From contig JAHLKC010000349.1 of the NCBI GenBank assembly GCA_025449115.1, forward strand, positions 1 through 10,875: a DNA stretch of 10,875 bases, read 5' to 3'. The position numbers were made by a program, and so were the translations under genes. Every line of letters begins with the position of its first letter. Position 1 is the first letter of the stretch. This DNA comes from Chytridium lagenaria. Lineage: Eukaryota; Chytridiomycota; Chytridiomycetes; Chytridiales; Chytridiaceae. The notes beneath the pieces were generated by a model that searched no databases, was not told where the DNA came from, and saw nothing but the letters and a program-made list of their open reading frames with translations. Of this stretch, positions 1 to 8,223 are shown one piece after another.

Positions 1-20
1 TGGTGAGTGGCTCCAGAGTC
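1..20 (-). other. Start of copia aspartic protease (DSG active site), partial
   Basis: The minus strand encodes LDSGATH, with the D-S-G codons at 20-12. D-S/T-G is the catalytic motif of retroviral-type aspartic proteases, and a W-x-L/I-D-S-G-A-[ST]-x-H context is typical of copia pol. The domain is cut by the window edge. Confidence 0.85.
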
Positions 21-1054
21 TAACATCCATCTGGTGTCTCTAGTCTGCGGACCGCCTTCCGAGCTCATTTGACGGTAGGTACTGCTGCAACGAAAACCAC
101 AGGATTTCCTCCGTTGTTGTTGTTCTGATTGTTGTTTTGGTTTGCCAGGTTTGCATTAGTCCTCGATTCCAACCACCTCGGCCTCGACCACCTCTTCCGC
201 GTCCTCTGACCACGGAAACCTCCGCGGCTCTTCCACGGAAAAAGCCTCTTCCTGCAGCCGCAGGTTGAGCTTGAGGTTCGTTGTCTCTCTTTCGTTTCTG
301 TTGTCGTTACTTCTTCTCGCGCTCCAGCAGTCTCTTGCTAAATGACCTTTCTTTCCGCAATTGTAGCATTCTCGGTCCTCGCCGCCCGCGGTTGTCTTTG
401 TTGTTGATTGTTGTAGCGTCCTGCAGCGTGAGCCTGAGCGCCTTCGTTCTCTTCATTTTCTTTCTTTCTCTCTTTCAGTTTCGTTTCATGTCTAACAGCT
501 TTCCAACAACATAGGCATAGTCAGCCTCGGTTTGGGTTCGTTCTCGAGGAGATTTACTATGATGTCGTATGCTTCCGGCAGGGTCGTCAAGAGGATGGAG
601 ATGTGTTGCGGGGTTGCCGTGTCTTCCCCCGCAGCCTTCAGTTGCTGAATGGTTGACGAGACCTCCGCGATGTAAGTCTTCAAGTCGTCTTTCTTTCGTC
701 TTCAAGTTTGTGAGTTTGCGTCTAATCGCTTTCTGTTTGTCTGAGCCTTTCTCTCATACGATGATTTTATCCCAAGTTGCCTTTGCCGGGGTTCATCCTG
801 TATCAACGGTAGGATGATGTCGTGAACTCTTAATTCAATTCTTGCTTTTGCTTTCATGTCCAGGTCTTCTTCTTCTAACCTAGTCTTCTTTTCGGCATTT
901 GTAGGCGTGTCATCACGACTGCATAGGGCGTCCAGCCCTTCTCGACGATCTTCTAAAGGCCTTTGCCTTTCAAGTACCCGATCATGCTGTACTTCCAGAT
1001 GTGGAACTGTGTCCCATCAAACATCACAGGTTTGTCGTCGTTTTCTTTCGTCAT
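21..1054 (-). pseudogene. copia gag relic (UBN2/Retrotran_gag-like)
   Basis: The proposed start is ATG at 1054, followed by a FDGTQFHIWKYSM-type segment, the usual opening of copia Gag. A TAG at 955-953 falls where copia Gag commonly has Trp. A frame change near 930-945 follows, and then a TGA at 756-754 after a TWDKIIV segment. The best-preserved stretch is the open frame 683-492, with an LLTTLPEAYDIIVNLL core typical of the gag/UBN2 fold. The frame then changes again before the zinc knuckle at 368-327 and a Gly/Arg-rich stretch leading to the protease. Gag normally packages element RNA in cytoplasmic particles. This copy cannot encode it intact. Confidence 0.85.
327..368 (-). other. CCHC zinc knuckle of copia Gag
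   Basis: The minus-strand translation gives CYNCGKKGHLARDC, a perfect C-x2-C-x4-H-x4-C nucleic-acid-binding knuckle. It is the strongest single diagnostic of the retroelement and fixes its orientation. Confidence 0.93.
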
Positions 1055-1164
1055 CTTCTCGTGTTGACAGTTTTCTTTCTTGGATGATCACTCTCTCTCG
1101 TTTACTCTTCGGCCTTCAAATGGATCGATTCACTCCTCCTTCCAACCAGGTGAAGTGTACCACT

Positions 1165-1515
1165 TGTAGGGGTTACAGGGCTCAATTGTCCCCAAACTTT
1201 ATTTGTTTACGCGTTAATTTAAGTTTTGCTTTGATCAGTTGTATTGAGCTCCTCATTCCCATTTGAGGATGCGTTAATCCCTTAACTTTATTATTTTATG
1301 TTCAGTTTATGCAACGTAATAGGAGGGATTTACGGTCATGAGTTCTGATGTGAATCCCCATCTTCTACATTATTGCAAAAGGAGTTAAGCTTAATAGTTG
1401 GAAGTTTCATAGTTATTAGCCCTGTAACCTCTAGAGACTCCATCATCATTTTATATAGATTACTCTCTTTATTAATTCATTATATTTAATTACATTTGAG
1501 CCCGTAACCCCTACA
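1165..1515 (-). repeat. 5' LTR of the copia-like element (351 bp)
   Basis: The segment has TGT...ACA ends. The inverted ends are unusually long: TGTAGGGGTTAC followed by GGGCTCAA is found at both ends in opposite orientation, with one single-base indel. On the minus strand a TATA-like box (TATATAAA) lies at about 1459-1449, some 55 bp inside the U3 end. AATAAA-like sequences lie near 1290, which is compatible with U3-R-U5 order. The inner edge at 1165 is followed by a leader and gag, so this is the 5' LTR rather than a solo LTR. The partner LTR is outside the window, so boundaries rest on the inverted ends alone. No target-site duplication can be tested. Confidence 0.7.
1449..1459 (-). promoter_or_regulatory. 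TATA-like box in LTR U3
   Basis: The minus strand reads TCTATATAAAA about 55 bp from the proposed U3 end. The position suits an LTR promoter driving gag-pol transcription to the left. This is a sequence match only. Confidence 0.45.
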
Positions 1516-2218
1516 CTTATGAGACATTGGCTATGTTGATAATGTAATTCTTTACACCCACCTCTGTGATGTTCTAGTGGTTATTCACTTCACACCTTCA
1601 CTGTAAGCACTAAAGTGATTCCTATTGCTTTACGTAAATGGACACAACTTAGGTGGTCCCAAGTATAAATACACAAAATCCTCGATACTTCTCCCTGATG
1701 TTATAGGGTTTTTACTGAAGGAGGTGACATAGACTTTTACACTCGTTCAAGGTGTCGGCGTTGCGTTGAGCTGTGTTTCTGTATTGGGTTTCGCTCACTT
1801 GACTCACAAGGACGCGTCAGGATCACTCGCACCATTAGTCCTCGGCGTCAGGCGCAACACTAGAGTGCTCTGGAATTTACGCGTCGTTAGAGTTGAGCGC
1901 GAACGCGCCCACTGGACTTCTAATTTACATTCTGGACTCATTTGAATTTCCACTTTGATTTACCTCCTTGATTGGTTTATTTCTTTATGCCAGTTTAATT
2001 ATAACTCTACCTGTTTGTGATTGGATGTTCCCTTCTAGCCTTTATTCCCTTTGTTCCCGTCAAGGCTCTCTGATTTGTTTATCTTTGTAATGGAGAGTTT
2101 AACGCGTGAGTGTACGCGTCTCCGATAGGTTTACCTTTGTGTTACGACAACGGGTTATATCCCATAGTACAAAACCGACGACAACTAAAAAAATTTCGTC
2201 GAATTTGGATATAGTTTG
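1516..2218. other. Region without a recognised gene, flank of the copia LTR
   Basis: There is no long open frame with a coding signature on either strand. A TATA-like TATAAATA lies at 1664-1671 on the plus strand. It is followed by a somewhat GC-richer stretch (about 1740-1910) with repeated GCGTCAG/GCGTC motifs at about 1814, 1849 and 1882. TGTAATT at 1543 and AATTTACA ending at 1929 could be the ends of an unrelated 387-bp LTR around this promoter-like box, but the flanking five bases do not match. No protein-level evidence supports it. Confidence 0.4.
1664..1671 (+). promoter_or_regulatory. TATA-like box in gene-free region
   Basis: TATAAATA stands in a plausible promoter context on the plus strand, but no coding sequence follows closely. 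It may be part of an old LTR or be chance. Confidence 0.25.
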
Positions 2219-2318
2219 CCGTAAATCGGCGTATGCTGCCGCTTTTGCACCAAATCAATTCGTTGGTCACACAATATTCGCCACTTATTAAATGCGGCAG
2301 AATACCGCCAAATACGTA
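2219..2318. repeat. Decamer-periodic tract, intergenic copy
   Basis: Ten consecutive 10-base units start at 2219. They begin CCGTAAATCG, GCGTATGCTG and CCGCTTTTGC, and later ones are TAAATGCGGC and AGAATACCGC. Units are degenerate but keep the CCG/GCG core in register and are found in both orientations. A further two-unit piece (CCGTAAACGG, CCATCTACGG) is at 2428-2447. The same style of tract recurs in the long introns of genes 1-3. Confidence 0.55.
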
Positions 2319-2756
2319 AATTTTTTCATCATACAGGGAGCTGAATTTTCGGTCACGCAATGGAAATTTCTTTATTTTACAGAATTCAGACAGTACCACA
2401 GGATTTGCATCGAACTATACTATAGCGCCGTAAACGGCCATCTACGGGAGTCTTCTGTTTCTCCACCATAAGGACTTTACCGTAACCTAAAGCTTTTAAT
2501 CTGAATATATATTCTATACAGTCGTACTTAAAAATTATTAGGACTCCTAAGCCACGTGTGCATAAAGAAAACGTTCTTCCTATTTAGCCCACATACACAG
2601 TGTTCAGTATACAAACATTGACGTCAGACCGCAATACTCTTTTCCACAAAGGTATTTTTACCTTTTTTGCTTTTGTCAAACTATACTGAATTTGTGGTCA
2701 TATTCTTTGTGTATACGCTGACTGTCGCAAAATGTTGACACTGCCAATGCAGGTAT

Positions 2757-2939
2757 AGTACGTTTTGTCGCGTGTACGTACGCTTACGTGCGTAGTTTTG
2801 TCGCGTGTACGTACGTTTACGTGCGTACACGTGCGTTTCTGTACGCGTGCGTACGTGTGCGTACATTTGTGCACGTAAATGTAAGACGTGTGCACAAGTG
2901 TACGTAAACGTACGCAAACGTGCATGTACGTACGTATAG
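2757..2939. repeat. Alternating purine-pyrimidine ACGT-rich tract with a 33-bp tandem duplication
   Basis: The sequence is dominated by GTACGT, GTGCGT and TACGTG words. A 33-bp unit starting GTTTTGTCGCGTG is duplicated head to tail (2762-2794 and 2795-2827) with one difference. Several long runs alternate perfectly between purine and pyrimidine, for example 2840-2866 and about 2919-2939, a known requirement for Z-DNA formation. Open frames run through it on the minus strand (2681-2917, 2698-3006), but they are low-complexity products of the repeat and I do not call them genes. Confidence 0.8.
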
Positions 2940-2985
2940 TGGAATTAATGCATACTTCGTGAACGTTCCTATACATACTCTTGTA

Positions 2986-2991
2986 TTTATT
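2986..2991 (-). terminator. Possible polyadenylation signal of gene 1
   Basis: AATAAA on the minus strand lies about 120 bp after the gene 1 stop codon. The hexamer is common in AT-rich DNA, so this is suggestive only. Confidence 0.3.
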
Positions 2992-3111
2992 TTTGAAGAT
3001 GTTCACGATTTTTTTTCTCTAAACTCCAAAAATAAATACATTCTGCACAAGATTGGGATTTTGATAATATATATTAACGTAATTTTGACATCAACGTACA
3101 GCACCATTAGT

Positions 3112-4844
3112 TCAACGTCTATAATTCCTGGCGTTGTACCTGCGAGCTTTGTTAGGAGATATGTCGCTATCCGAAGAGGTGTAACTCAAGTTTGTACGCG
3201 AACGGTCACGTAAACGAGATGTTGATCCCCTCAAACTACCACGTGACAGGCTTCTAGCTCTTCCCTTGTCAGGAGAAAAGCTAGCTGAATTTCGAATACG
3301 CTGAGACCGGCGAGGTGGTGACGGGGGCAGTTCCTCAGATAAGATTCGTCGAGACCTGCAAGGTGGGGACTCTGAAAATCGTGGCAATGGTCTTACTCCT
3401 GGTCGGCGCACGCGGTTATTGGCTACAGCAACGTCATGCTCAAAAGAAGCTGAGGAGACTCTTCCTTGTGCTTTGTCATGAAAACTAATTACTAAAGTGC
3501 TGAAGGAGTGTATGAAGCAAGAAAAACTTACAGTTGCTGCTGTTTGTTAAGGCATCCACAGATCCCCTAATAGTTTCAAGTTTTTCGTCGAAGTTGTCAA
3601 GTCTTTCCTTCAACGCCAAAAGAGAGGATTCAAAACTTTTCTGCATATTGTCTTGCGCTTGACGTAGATAAGTAAAGTTAGATGCAAGCGTTCTCTGAGT
3701 CAAGTTGTTTTCGTGTATAAGAAGGACGAGACTGTCTTGTTGTGCAGCAGCAGTCTGCAAATTCTTGCCGCCAACGCTAACAATGAAACAGTCGTTCAGC
3801 CTTTTGAGCTCGTTAACACCGAACCCTAAATCAAAAAAAAGTTAATTTTAATATTTTAATTGTCAGCCAAAACATCAAATAAATGCACAGTATACAACAG
3901 TATACTACCGCACACTACATTATACTGCCGCACACTACAGTGTACTGCCGCATACTACAGTATACAAACGCACACTACAGTATACAACCGTATGTAGCCG
4001 TACATCATTGTATGCGGCAGTTTACCACCGTTACCAGCCGTACAATGACTATACACCACAATATACCTTGAATCCTTACCTGGAACATGCTTTTGAAAGC
4101 CTGGTGACATGTATGCTTTTGCAGCCAAAGCCTCAGGGTACGTAGCTAATAAGACAATGCCAGCGTCAATCTTTCTACTCATGTTATCAGCCTGTTTTTT
4201 ATATTAGTTTCTAAAAATGTTCAAACCGATGGCAATGGGACTGACCGTCTGAACAAGATGCTCCCAATGTCGACGGAAAAAGGAGTTGATGTTAGAGCTT
4301 GTCGAGTTAGCATTTGAAAATGCATTCCTTCTGTTGTTTGACTGCTTCACACTCTCTATAAAAGTAGGGTGTTAGCAAACTTGTTAGATCTTTCCCACCA
4401 GTATACCATCATGCATCACTTGACCACTCCGAATCTTATATGCTCCTTCAATGGGGACAGGAAGAGAAGGAGCCGGTGGAGCACGTATTCTTGATTCCTC
4501 GTTAGCGGCATCAACCGCCATCATGCCTGCAGTAACAGTTTCGTTGTCGTCTTCGCTGTAAGTTGGCTCCGAGTGGCTTCTGGACCCTGCAGCTTTATTG
4601 GATAAATAGTTAATTTACCGTGTCAGTGAAGATGATCTGGATTTGAGTATGTTACAGAGTTCTCACCAAGGTTGTATTGGAACCCCCTTCCCCCATGTTC
4701 ATCATCATGTCCACCAAGGCTCATCGGTATGTTGATATGTCTGCACAAGTCAAAAAGCTCTGTTGTCAAACCATCGTATGCCTTTAAAATTTTCTTCCAA
4801 CACCGTATGATGCTGTCATATAAAAAAAGTTGACAACCGTACAT
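3112..4844 (-). CDS. Gene 1: hypothetical coiled-coil protein with basic Arg/Ser tail (6 exons, ~417 aa)
   Basis: I do not recognise the family. Exons in transcript order are 4844-4667, 4586-4407, 4355-4246, 4191-4080, 3825-3532 and 3491-3112. All joints are GT-AG, keep frame, and sum to 1254 bp ending in TGA. The start ATG has an in-frame TAA four codons upstream. Visible parts are an N-terminal segment with Trp/Cys (IIRCWKKILKAYDG), an acidic/Pro-rich linker (exon 2), a compact region around FFRRHWEHLVQTADNMSRKI, a helical coiled coil (about residues 240-285, with FESSLLALKERLDNFDEKL), and a tail from about residue 293 rich in RS, SP and PPRRSQR. The tail suggests nucleic-acid or nuclear interactions (inference). 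The last intron may instead end at 3471, removing seven residues. An upstream exon ending at 4858 (donor GTAACG) would also join in frame, so the N-terminus is uncertain. The gene is divergent from gene 2. Confidence 0.75.
3826..4079 (-). repeat. Gene 1 long intron carrying an 18-unit decamer tract (3888-4067)
   Basis: This 254-bp intron (donor GTAAGG, acceptor TTTAG) is far longer than the other gene 1 introns (40-80 bp). Eighteen consecutive 10-base units fill 3888-4067. Early units alternate CCGCACACTA with CAGTATACAA-type sequence, giving a near 20-bp repeat. Later units drift and switch orientation (TTGTATGCGG). This is the clearest copy of the tract in the window. Confidence 0.85.
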
Positions 4845-4936
4845 AAGCGCACGTTACCGCAAACAACCATAGAATAACGCATTAAACCATATATTGCCAT
4901 AAATAAACGCAAACGGCCGTATACCACAGCCGTTAA
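4837..4936. repeat. Decamer tract at the 5' end of gene 1
   Basis: Ten units in register start at 4837: CCGTACATAA, GCGCACGTTA, CCGCAAACAA, CCATAGAATA, ACGCATTAAA and on to CAGCCGTTAA. The proposed gene 1 start codon (4844-4842) lies inside the first unit. The tract is therefore either 5' leader/promoter sequence or, if an upstream exon exists, partly exonic. Confidence 0.75.
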
Positions 4937-5326
4937 GGTGATTAATGAAATATTTCAATATCTTGAGTCCATCGAATCGTAAACTTTTAAAACAGGTTTG
5001 TGGTCTGGTACGTAGGTATACGTATACAGCTAGCTGCTGCGGTAAGCTAAGATAGGTTTATTTTATCACATCAACTTCAAACATTTGCCTTTTGGCCATA
5101 GACTCTAAAATATTATAACTTCATGTGGCGCTTCTATATTTGATTGTCTTGTACAAAAGACGATGGAATACTTGCGTACCCCACCGCCTTCGTATGAATC
5201 ACTCATTTGGTTGTATACACGGTCACAGACGGTTTAGTCAGTAAAAGAATAACCATCGTGAAAGTCAAAGTTACGTCTGATAGTGCGACATTAGTATTAC
5301 GTACGTAAAAAAATTCGACGAAGAAA
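4845..5326. promoter_or_regulatory. Intergenic region between divergent genes 1 and 2
   Basis: These 482 bp separate two start codons that point away from each other. The left part is the decamer tract (to 4936). The remainder is AT-rich, with a second tract-like patch near 5010-5050 (GTATACGTATACAGC). A minus-strand open stretch around 5090-4937 could hold an upstream gene 1 exon, but no splice pair joins it convincingly to an initiating ATG. A shared bidirectional promoter is possible. No clear TATA box decides it. Confidence 0.4.
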
Positions 5327-8223
5327 ATGTACTGTCCATGCTGTGCTGAAGACGTCCCCTCCGTCACGTCTAGAAAGATGCTTGAGAACCACATTAGAGA
5401 TGACCATGCTTCCAGTGGTGCTCTCATAACCTTGCTTCTGAAGCTTGATAGTGAAGCGACCATTGAAAGAGTCTTGACTATGGTTATTGGCGGCGGTTCC
5501 CACGCCCAAGCGCAGCCCCCCCTAGCCCAGCAGACGCAACGACAGCCATCAACTATAGGCGAGTCTCGCTCAGCAAAAGGCACCTACCATATTGAAACCA
5601 GGATGGCGGAAAAAAAGTAAGATGGTGTTGCTTAAATCTCTCATTTCTTTAGTGTTTTGGGGGTTGCGAAGCAACTTTTTAAGTTGAGCACAGAGGAGAA
5701 GAAGGCCATAGATAGGATGACGGCGGAGCAGAAGACGTTATCCGGAGCAATTCGAATGATTCCGCATTTGATTGAAGATGCAGCCGTAGCTGAAGCATTA
5801 CGTACGAAGATTACCGAGGTAGGCAAAGCTCTGTTGTTTTAGTGATATTGAAGTTGTTAGGCCAAAGAGAAGTATCTTGCCGCTTACCGTGCTGGGTACA
5901 CTCAACAAAATCCGAACGTTGCAAGCTATCAAGTCACCGATAACAATCAAGTTCGCATTGTTTGGAAGACAGGAAAAGAATTCGAGGAGGTACTGCTTTT
6001 TTCTTCCATACATTAATCTTACTTCGAGGGCGAGGAGCAACGCAGACCTAGCTCTCCAAAGCTTAGAGTCGGTAGCAGTAAAGCCATCTACGTAGAAGAT
6101 GACAGTGACAACGACGAGGTCCACGCGCAATACAAGCCTGCCTTGGGACAGTACATTGAAGGTTTGACGACAATTTTATTTAAACTAATGGGTATAGAAC
6201 CTAAGATTGCCTCAAAAGGTCATCCACTTGCATTGCGGGTCGACGTGAGCAAAATTCGGAAGAAACAAGAAGAGGAGGAGGCTGAAAGCCGACCACGAAC
6301 GCCATCGGAAGAATACGAGGATCGACCCGTTAGAAAAGGTGCGTAATCTTCCGCCCTCCCCTGCTTTTATTTACTGACAGATGGGGTTTTTTCAACCGTT
6401 TACCGCCGCTTACTCCTTTTTTCACCGCATTTTTTGTTTATTTTTATTTTGCGCTTACTGAATTTGTTTAGGAAAAGCTCCAGCGGCAACTTTACAGCAG
6501 AGAAGGAAGGGTAGGCTTTAACTTTTTACTCAGCTTTGCTCACCACGCTAAAAGAGGAAATCGAAGGAGGACCGCCATCCGAGGAGTATGAGGAGGAGCC
6601 GCCCGTTGGAAAAGGTGTTTTAAAACGTTACATATATATATATAACCGGAACGTTTCAATGTGATTTTATATAGGTAAGGCTCCGAAGGTCGTGTTGCCG
6701 CGGACAAAGAGAAAGGGTAAGATTTATTACTTTATTTTTAAAAAACGCTTGCTAAACCAAAGGGCAGAAACTGTTGAAGAAGAGTTCCGTCGAATTCATG
6801 AGGAAGCGGCAGCAGCTGGTGGGTTAGATTTATTTAGCAATAAGCCGTTTATTAAACTTACCGATTATATGGAAGCACCGCCAGAAGTGAGAAAGGTACT
6901 TAAATCTCCGAAAAGCCCCAAATCTCCGAAAAGCCCCAAAATAGGTGCGTAAATTTATTATATTCCTCGAAAACCAAAATAAAAACATGTGTGGTGGCGG
7001 GCTTGCCGACTTTAACCATGTTTACTTTTTCCCGGTGTCTACTCCAGTTTTAGCTTCTCTAATTTTCAAACAATTTTAGCCAAGGAACAGCACGAAGAGG
7101 TACCGATTTCTCCGGCAAAGTCAAAAGCGGGTAAGTACTTTTATTGTTTTACTTTCGTGCCCTTTTTTCTTTTGTTCATGTCGTAATTGATATCATTCTA
7201 TTTTTAGTCCATGAGACGGTGCCGACGTCGCCTAAAGCTGTGAAATCATGTAAGTGTTTTATATTTTTTTTGTTATCACGAACTGGCCATCTTTATGGCT
7301 CTTTTTCCTTCACAGCCGTTTGCGTTTCCTTTTCGGTCGTTTGCGCTTTAATCTGGTTACTTACCCCCGTTAACGGCCATCTCCTCTATTCTACTACTTT
7401 TTCTGACTTTATATTACTCAGCCAAAGGTTTGCCCGTTTCAACTAAAGGCAAAGGGAAGGGTAATTATTTATGAGGTTTATTAGAAATTAACCGTTTACT
7501 TGCTATTGTTTCAGGGCCAGAGATTCCTTCGGGAGAAGGTGAGTATTCAAAAAATAATTTTTCTGAAGTACCCTAATTATTTGTAAGGTGTCGCCAGCTC
7601 TTCAAAGGAGCTGCCGACGTCAAAGGGAAAACAGGTCGCAACCGAAAGTGAAGGTGAGGCGGTTGCTGTCCACCTGATGTACATTTTCGCTAATGTTTGG
7701 ACAAAAATTTATTCTTATTTCCAATTTTTTTTTTTAAAAAACCAGAATCGCGAACTGCTACCCCCGAAACCGAAGGAACCGCGGAAACCGTCATCGTCAA
7801 ACGTGGAGCACCCAAACGCAAACATCAGGAAGAGCGTGCTGGTTGGAGAGAGGATAAAGCACAGCTAATCTTTATGTAGCTCCTTCAGCAAAATCGAAAA
7901 AGGCGAAAGAAACGCCTGAATTCCCGGACTGTAAGTTTAGCGTTTAGTTTCTAATTTTAACCCCTTAATTAATTTAGTCGTAACAAAACAATCCCCCAAG
8001 GACGAACTGTTATCATTTGCCTTCGGGTTGGGGTTGAATTTAACTTCAAGTAATAGCAGGGAGGAGATTTGGGATGTAAGTGACTTTGATTATTATCTTT
8101 ACTAAGAAAATTAACATTATTTAGGAACTGTTGCAGCTTTGGATGTCCGTTTATGAAGGAAGACCCCCTGCAAGGATCTACGCCGATAAAATTGGTTTAA
8201 ACAACCAACATGGTGACACGTAG
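5327..8223 (+). CDS. Gene 2: hypothetical 609-aa protein, C2H2-like finger plus micro-exon-encoded Lys/Ser/Pro/Glu-rich region (16 exons)
   Basis: I do not recognise the family. Exons: 5327-5616, 5653-5818, 5861-5989, 6029-6338, 6472-6510, 6555-6614, 6675-6944, 7080-7130, 7208-7249, 7422-7460, 7515-7538, 7588-7653, 7746-7841, 7880-7930, 7978-8075, 8125-8223. Every joint is GT-AG and in frame, totalling 1830 bp with a TAG stop. An in-frame TAA at 5306-5308 supports the ATG. Residues 3-27 form a C-x2-C-x15-H-x4-H finger. Residues about 97-195 look globular and helical (KAIDRMTAEQKTLSGAI, then YQVTDNNQVRIVWKTGKEF). Residues about 220-545 are low-complexity and charged, with KSPK repeats, TPSEEYED-like repeats and GKAP motifs. 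The last 65 residues look folded again (LLSFAFGLGLNL, ELLQLWMSVYEGRPPARIYA). All ten introns between exons 4 and 14 are phase 1. A nuclear, DNA- or chromatin-related role is a guess from the finger and basic patches. Confidence 0.8.
6396..6434. repeat. Decamer tract in gene 2 intron 4
   Basis: Four units (CCGTTTACCG, CCGCTTACTC, one T-rich unit, CCGCATTTTT) lie in a 133-bp intron (6339-6471), which is two to three times longer than the typical introns of this gene. Confidence 0.6.
6632..6644. repeat. AT dinucleotide microsatellite
   Basis: A run of alternating A and T lies in the intron at 6615-6674 of gene 2. It is short and has no evident function. Confidence 0.8.
6902..6937 (+). repeat. 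18-bp tandem duplication encoding KSPKSP repeats
   Basis: Two identical 18-bp copies (AAATCTCCGAAAAGCCCC) stand back to back inside exon 7 of gene 2 and encode an SPK repeat. Their perfect identity at the DNA level points to recent slippage. SPKK-type motifs in histone tails bind AT-rich DNA grooves, but that parallel is only suggestive here. Confidence 0.85.
7286..7385. repeat. Decamer tract in gene 2 intron 9
   Basis: Within the 172-bp intron 7250-7421, ten 10-base units keep register: GCCATCTTTA, two T-rich units, CCGTTTGCGT, TTCCTTTTCG, GTCGTTTGCG, CTTTAATCTG, GTTACTTACC, CCCGTTAACG and GCCATCTCCT. This is the longest intron of gene 2. Confidence 0.6.

Larger units (their letters stand above)
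1..1515 (-). mobile_element. Copia-type (Ty1/copia) LTR retrotransposon, 5' portion, degenerate
   Basis: Read on the minus strand, the order is LTR (1515-1165), a leader of about 110 bp, gag beginning near 1054, a CCHC zinc knuckle (368-327) and the start of an aspartic protease with the motif LDSGATH at the window edge. That order is the 5' half of a Ty1/copia element. The rest of pol (integrase, reverse transcriptase, RNase H) and the second LTR would lie to the left of base 1. The gag frame is broken by at least two in-frame stops and several frame changes, so this copy is probably not functional. Which neighbours it inserted between cannot be judged, because only one end is visible. Confidence 0.85.
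6472..7930 (+). other. Phase-1 micro-exon array of gene 2 (exons 5-14)
   Basis: Ten successive exons of 39, 60, 270, 51, 42, 39, 24, 66, 96 and 51 bp all have lengths divisible by three. They are all flanked by phase-1 introns that split a codon after its first base, mostly glycine or alanine. Any exon could therefore be skipped without losing frame. The encoded peptides are short basic or acidic modules. Introns 6511-6554, 7461-7514, 7539-7587 and 7842-7879 are only 38-54 bp. Confidence 0.75.

Noticed and set aside
281..1266. Plus-strand open frames over the left end
   Set aside because: They are antisense to the copia gag relic, whose CCHC knuckle and DSG motif fix the coding strand as minus.
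2142..2399. Minus-strand 85-aa open frame
   Set aside because: It runs through the decamer tract at 2219-2318, has no recognisable domain and does not join to neighbours. Chance openness of tract sequence explains it.
2681..3006. Two overlapping minus-strand open frames with TYTRQN and VRTRDK repeats
   Set aside because: They are translations of the ACGT-rich tandem tract in two frames. The protein repeats merely mirror the 33-bp duplication, and there is no start context or splice support.
3888..4067. CRISPR-like or satellite interpretation of the regular repeat
   Set aside because: Units are 10 bp with no separate spacers, the context is a eukaryotic intron, and unit sequences vary too much for a simple satellite array.
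5203..6130. Minus-strand open frames opposite gene 2 exons 1-4
   Set aside because: The plus strand gives a spliced frame with in-frame GT-AG joints and an upstream stop. The minus frames are shadows with no joints or motifs.
6511..6533. 23-bp intron ending at CTCAG in gene 2
   Set aside because: It is in frame but shorter than any other intron in the window. The 44-bp alternative ending at 6554 also keeps frame and is of normal size.
6717..6762. Possible 46-bp intron inside exon 7 of gene 2
   Set aside because: GTAAG and AAAG ends are present, but splicing them would break the frame. Reading straight through is open and keeps phase, so no intron is called.
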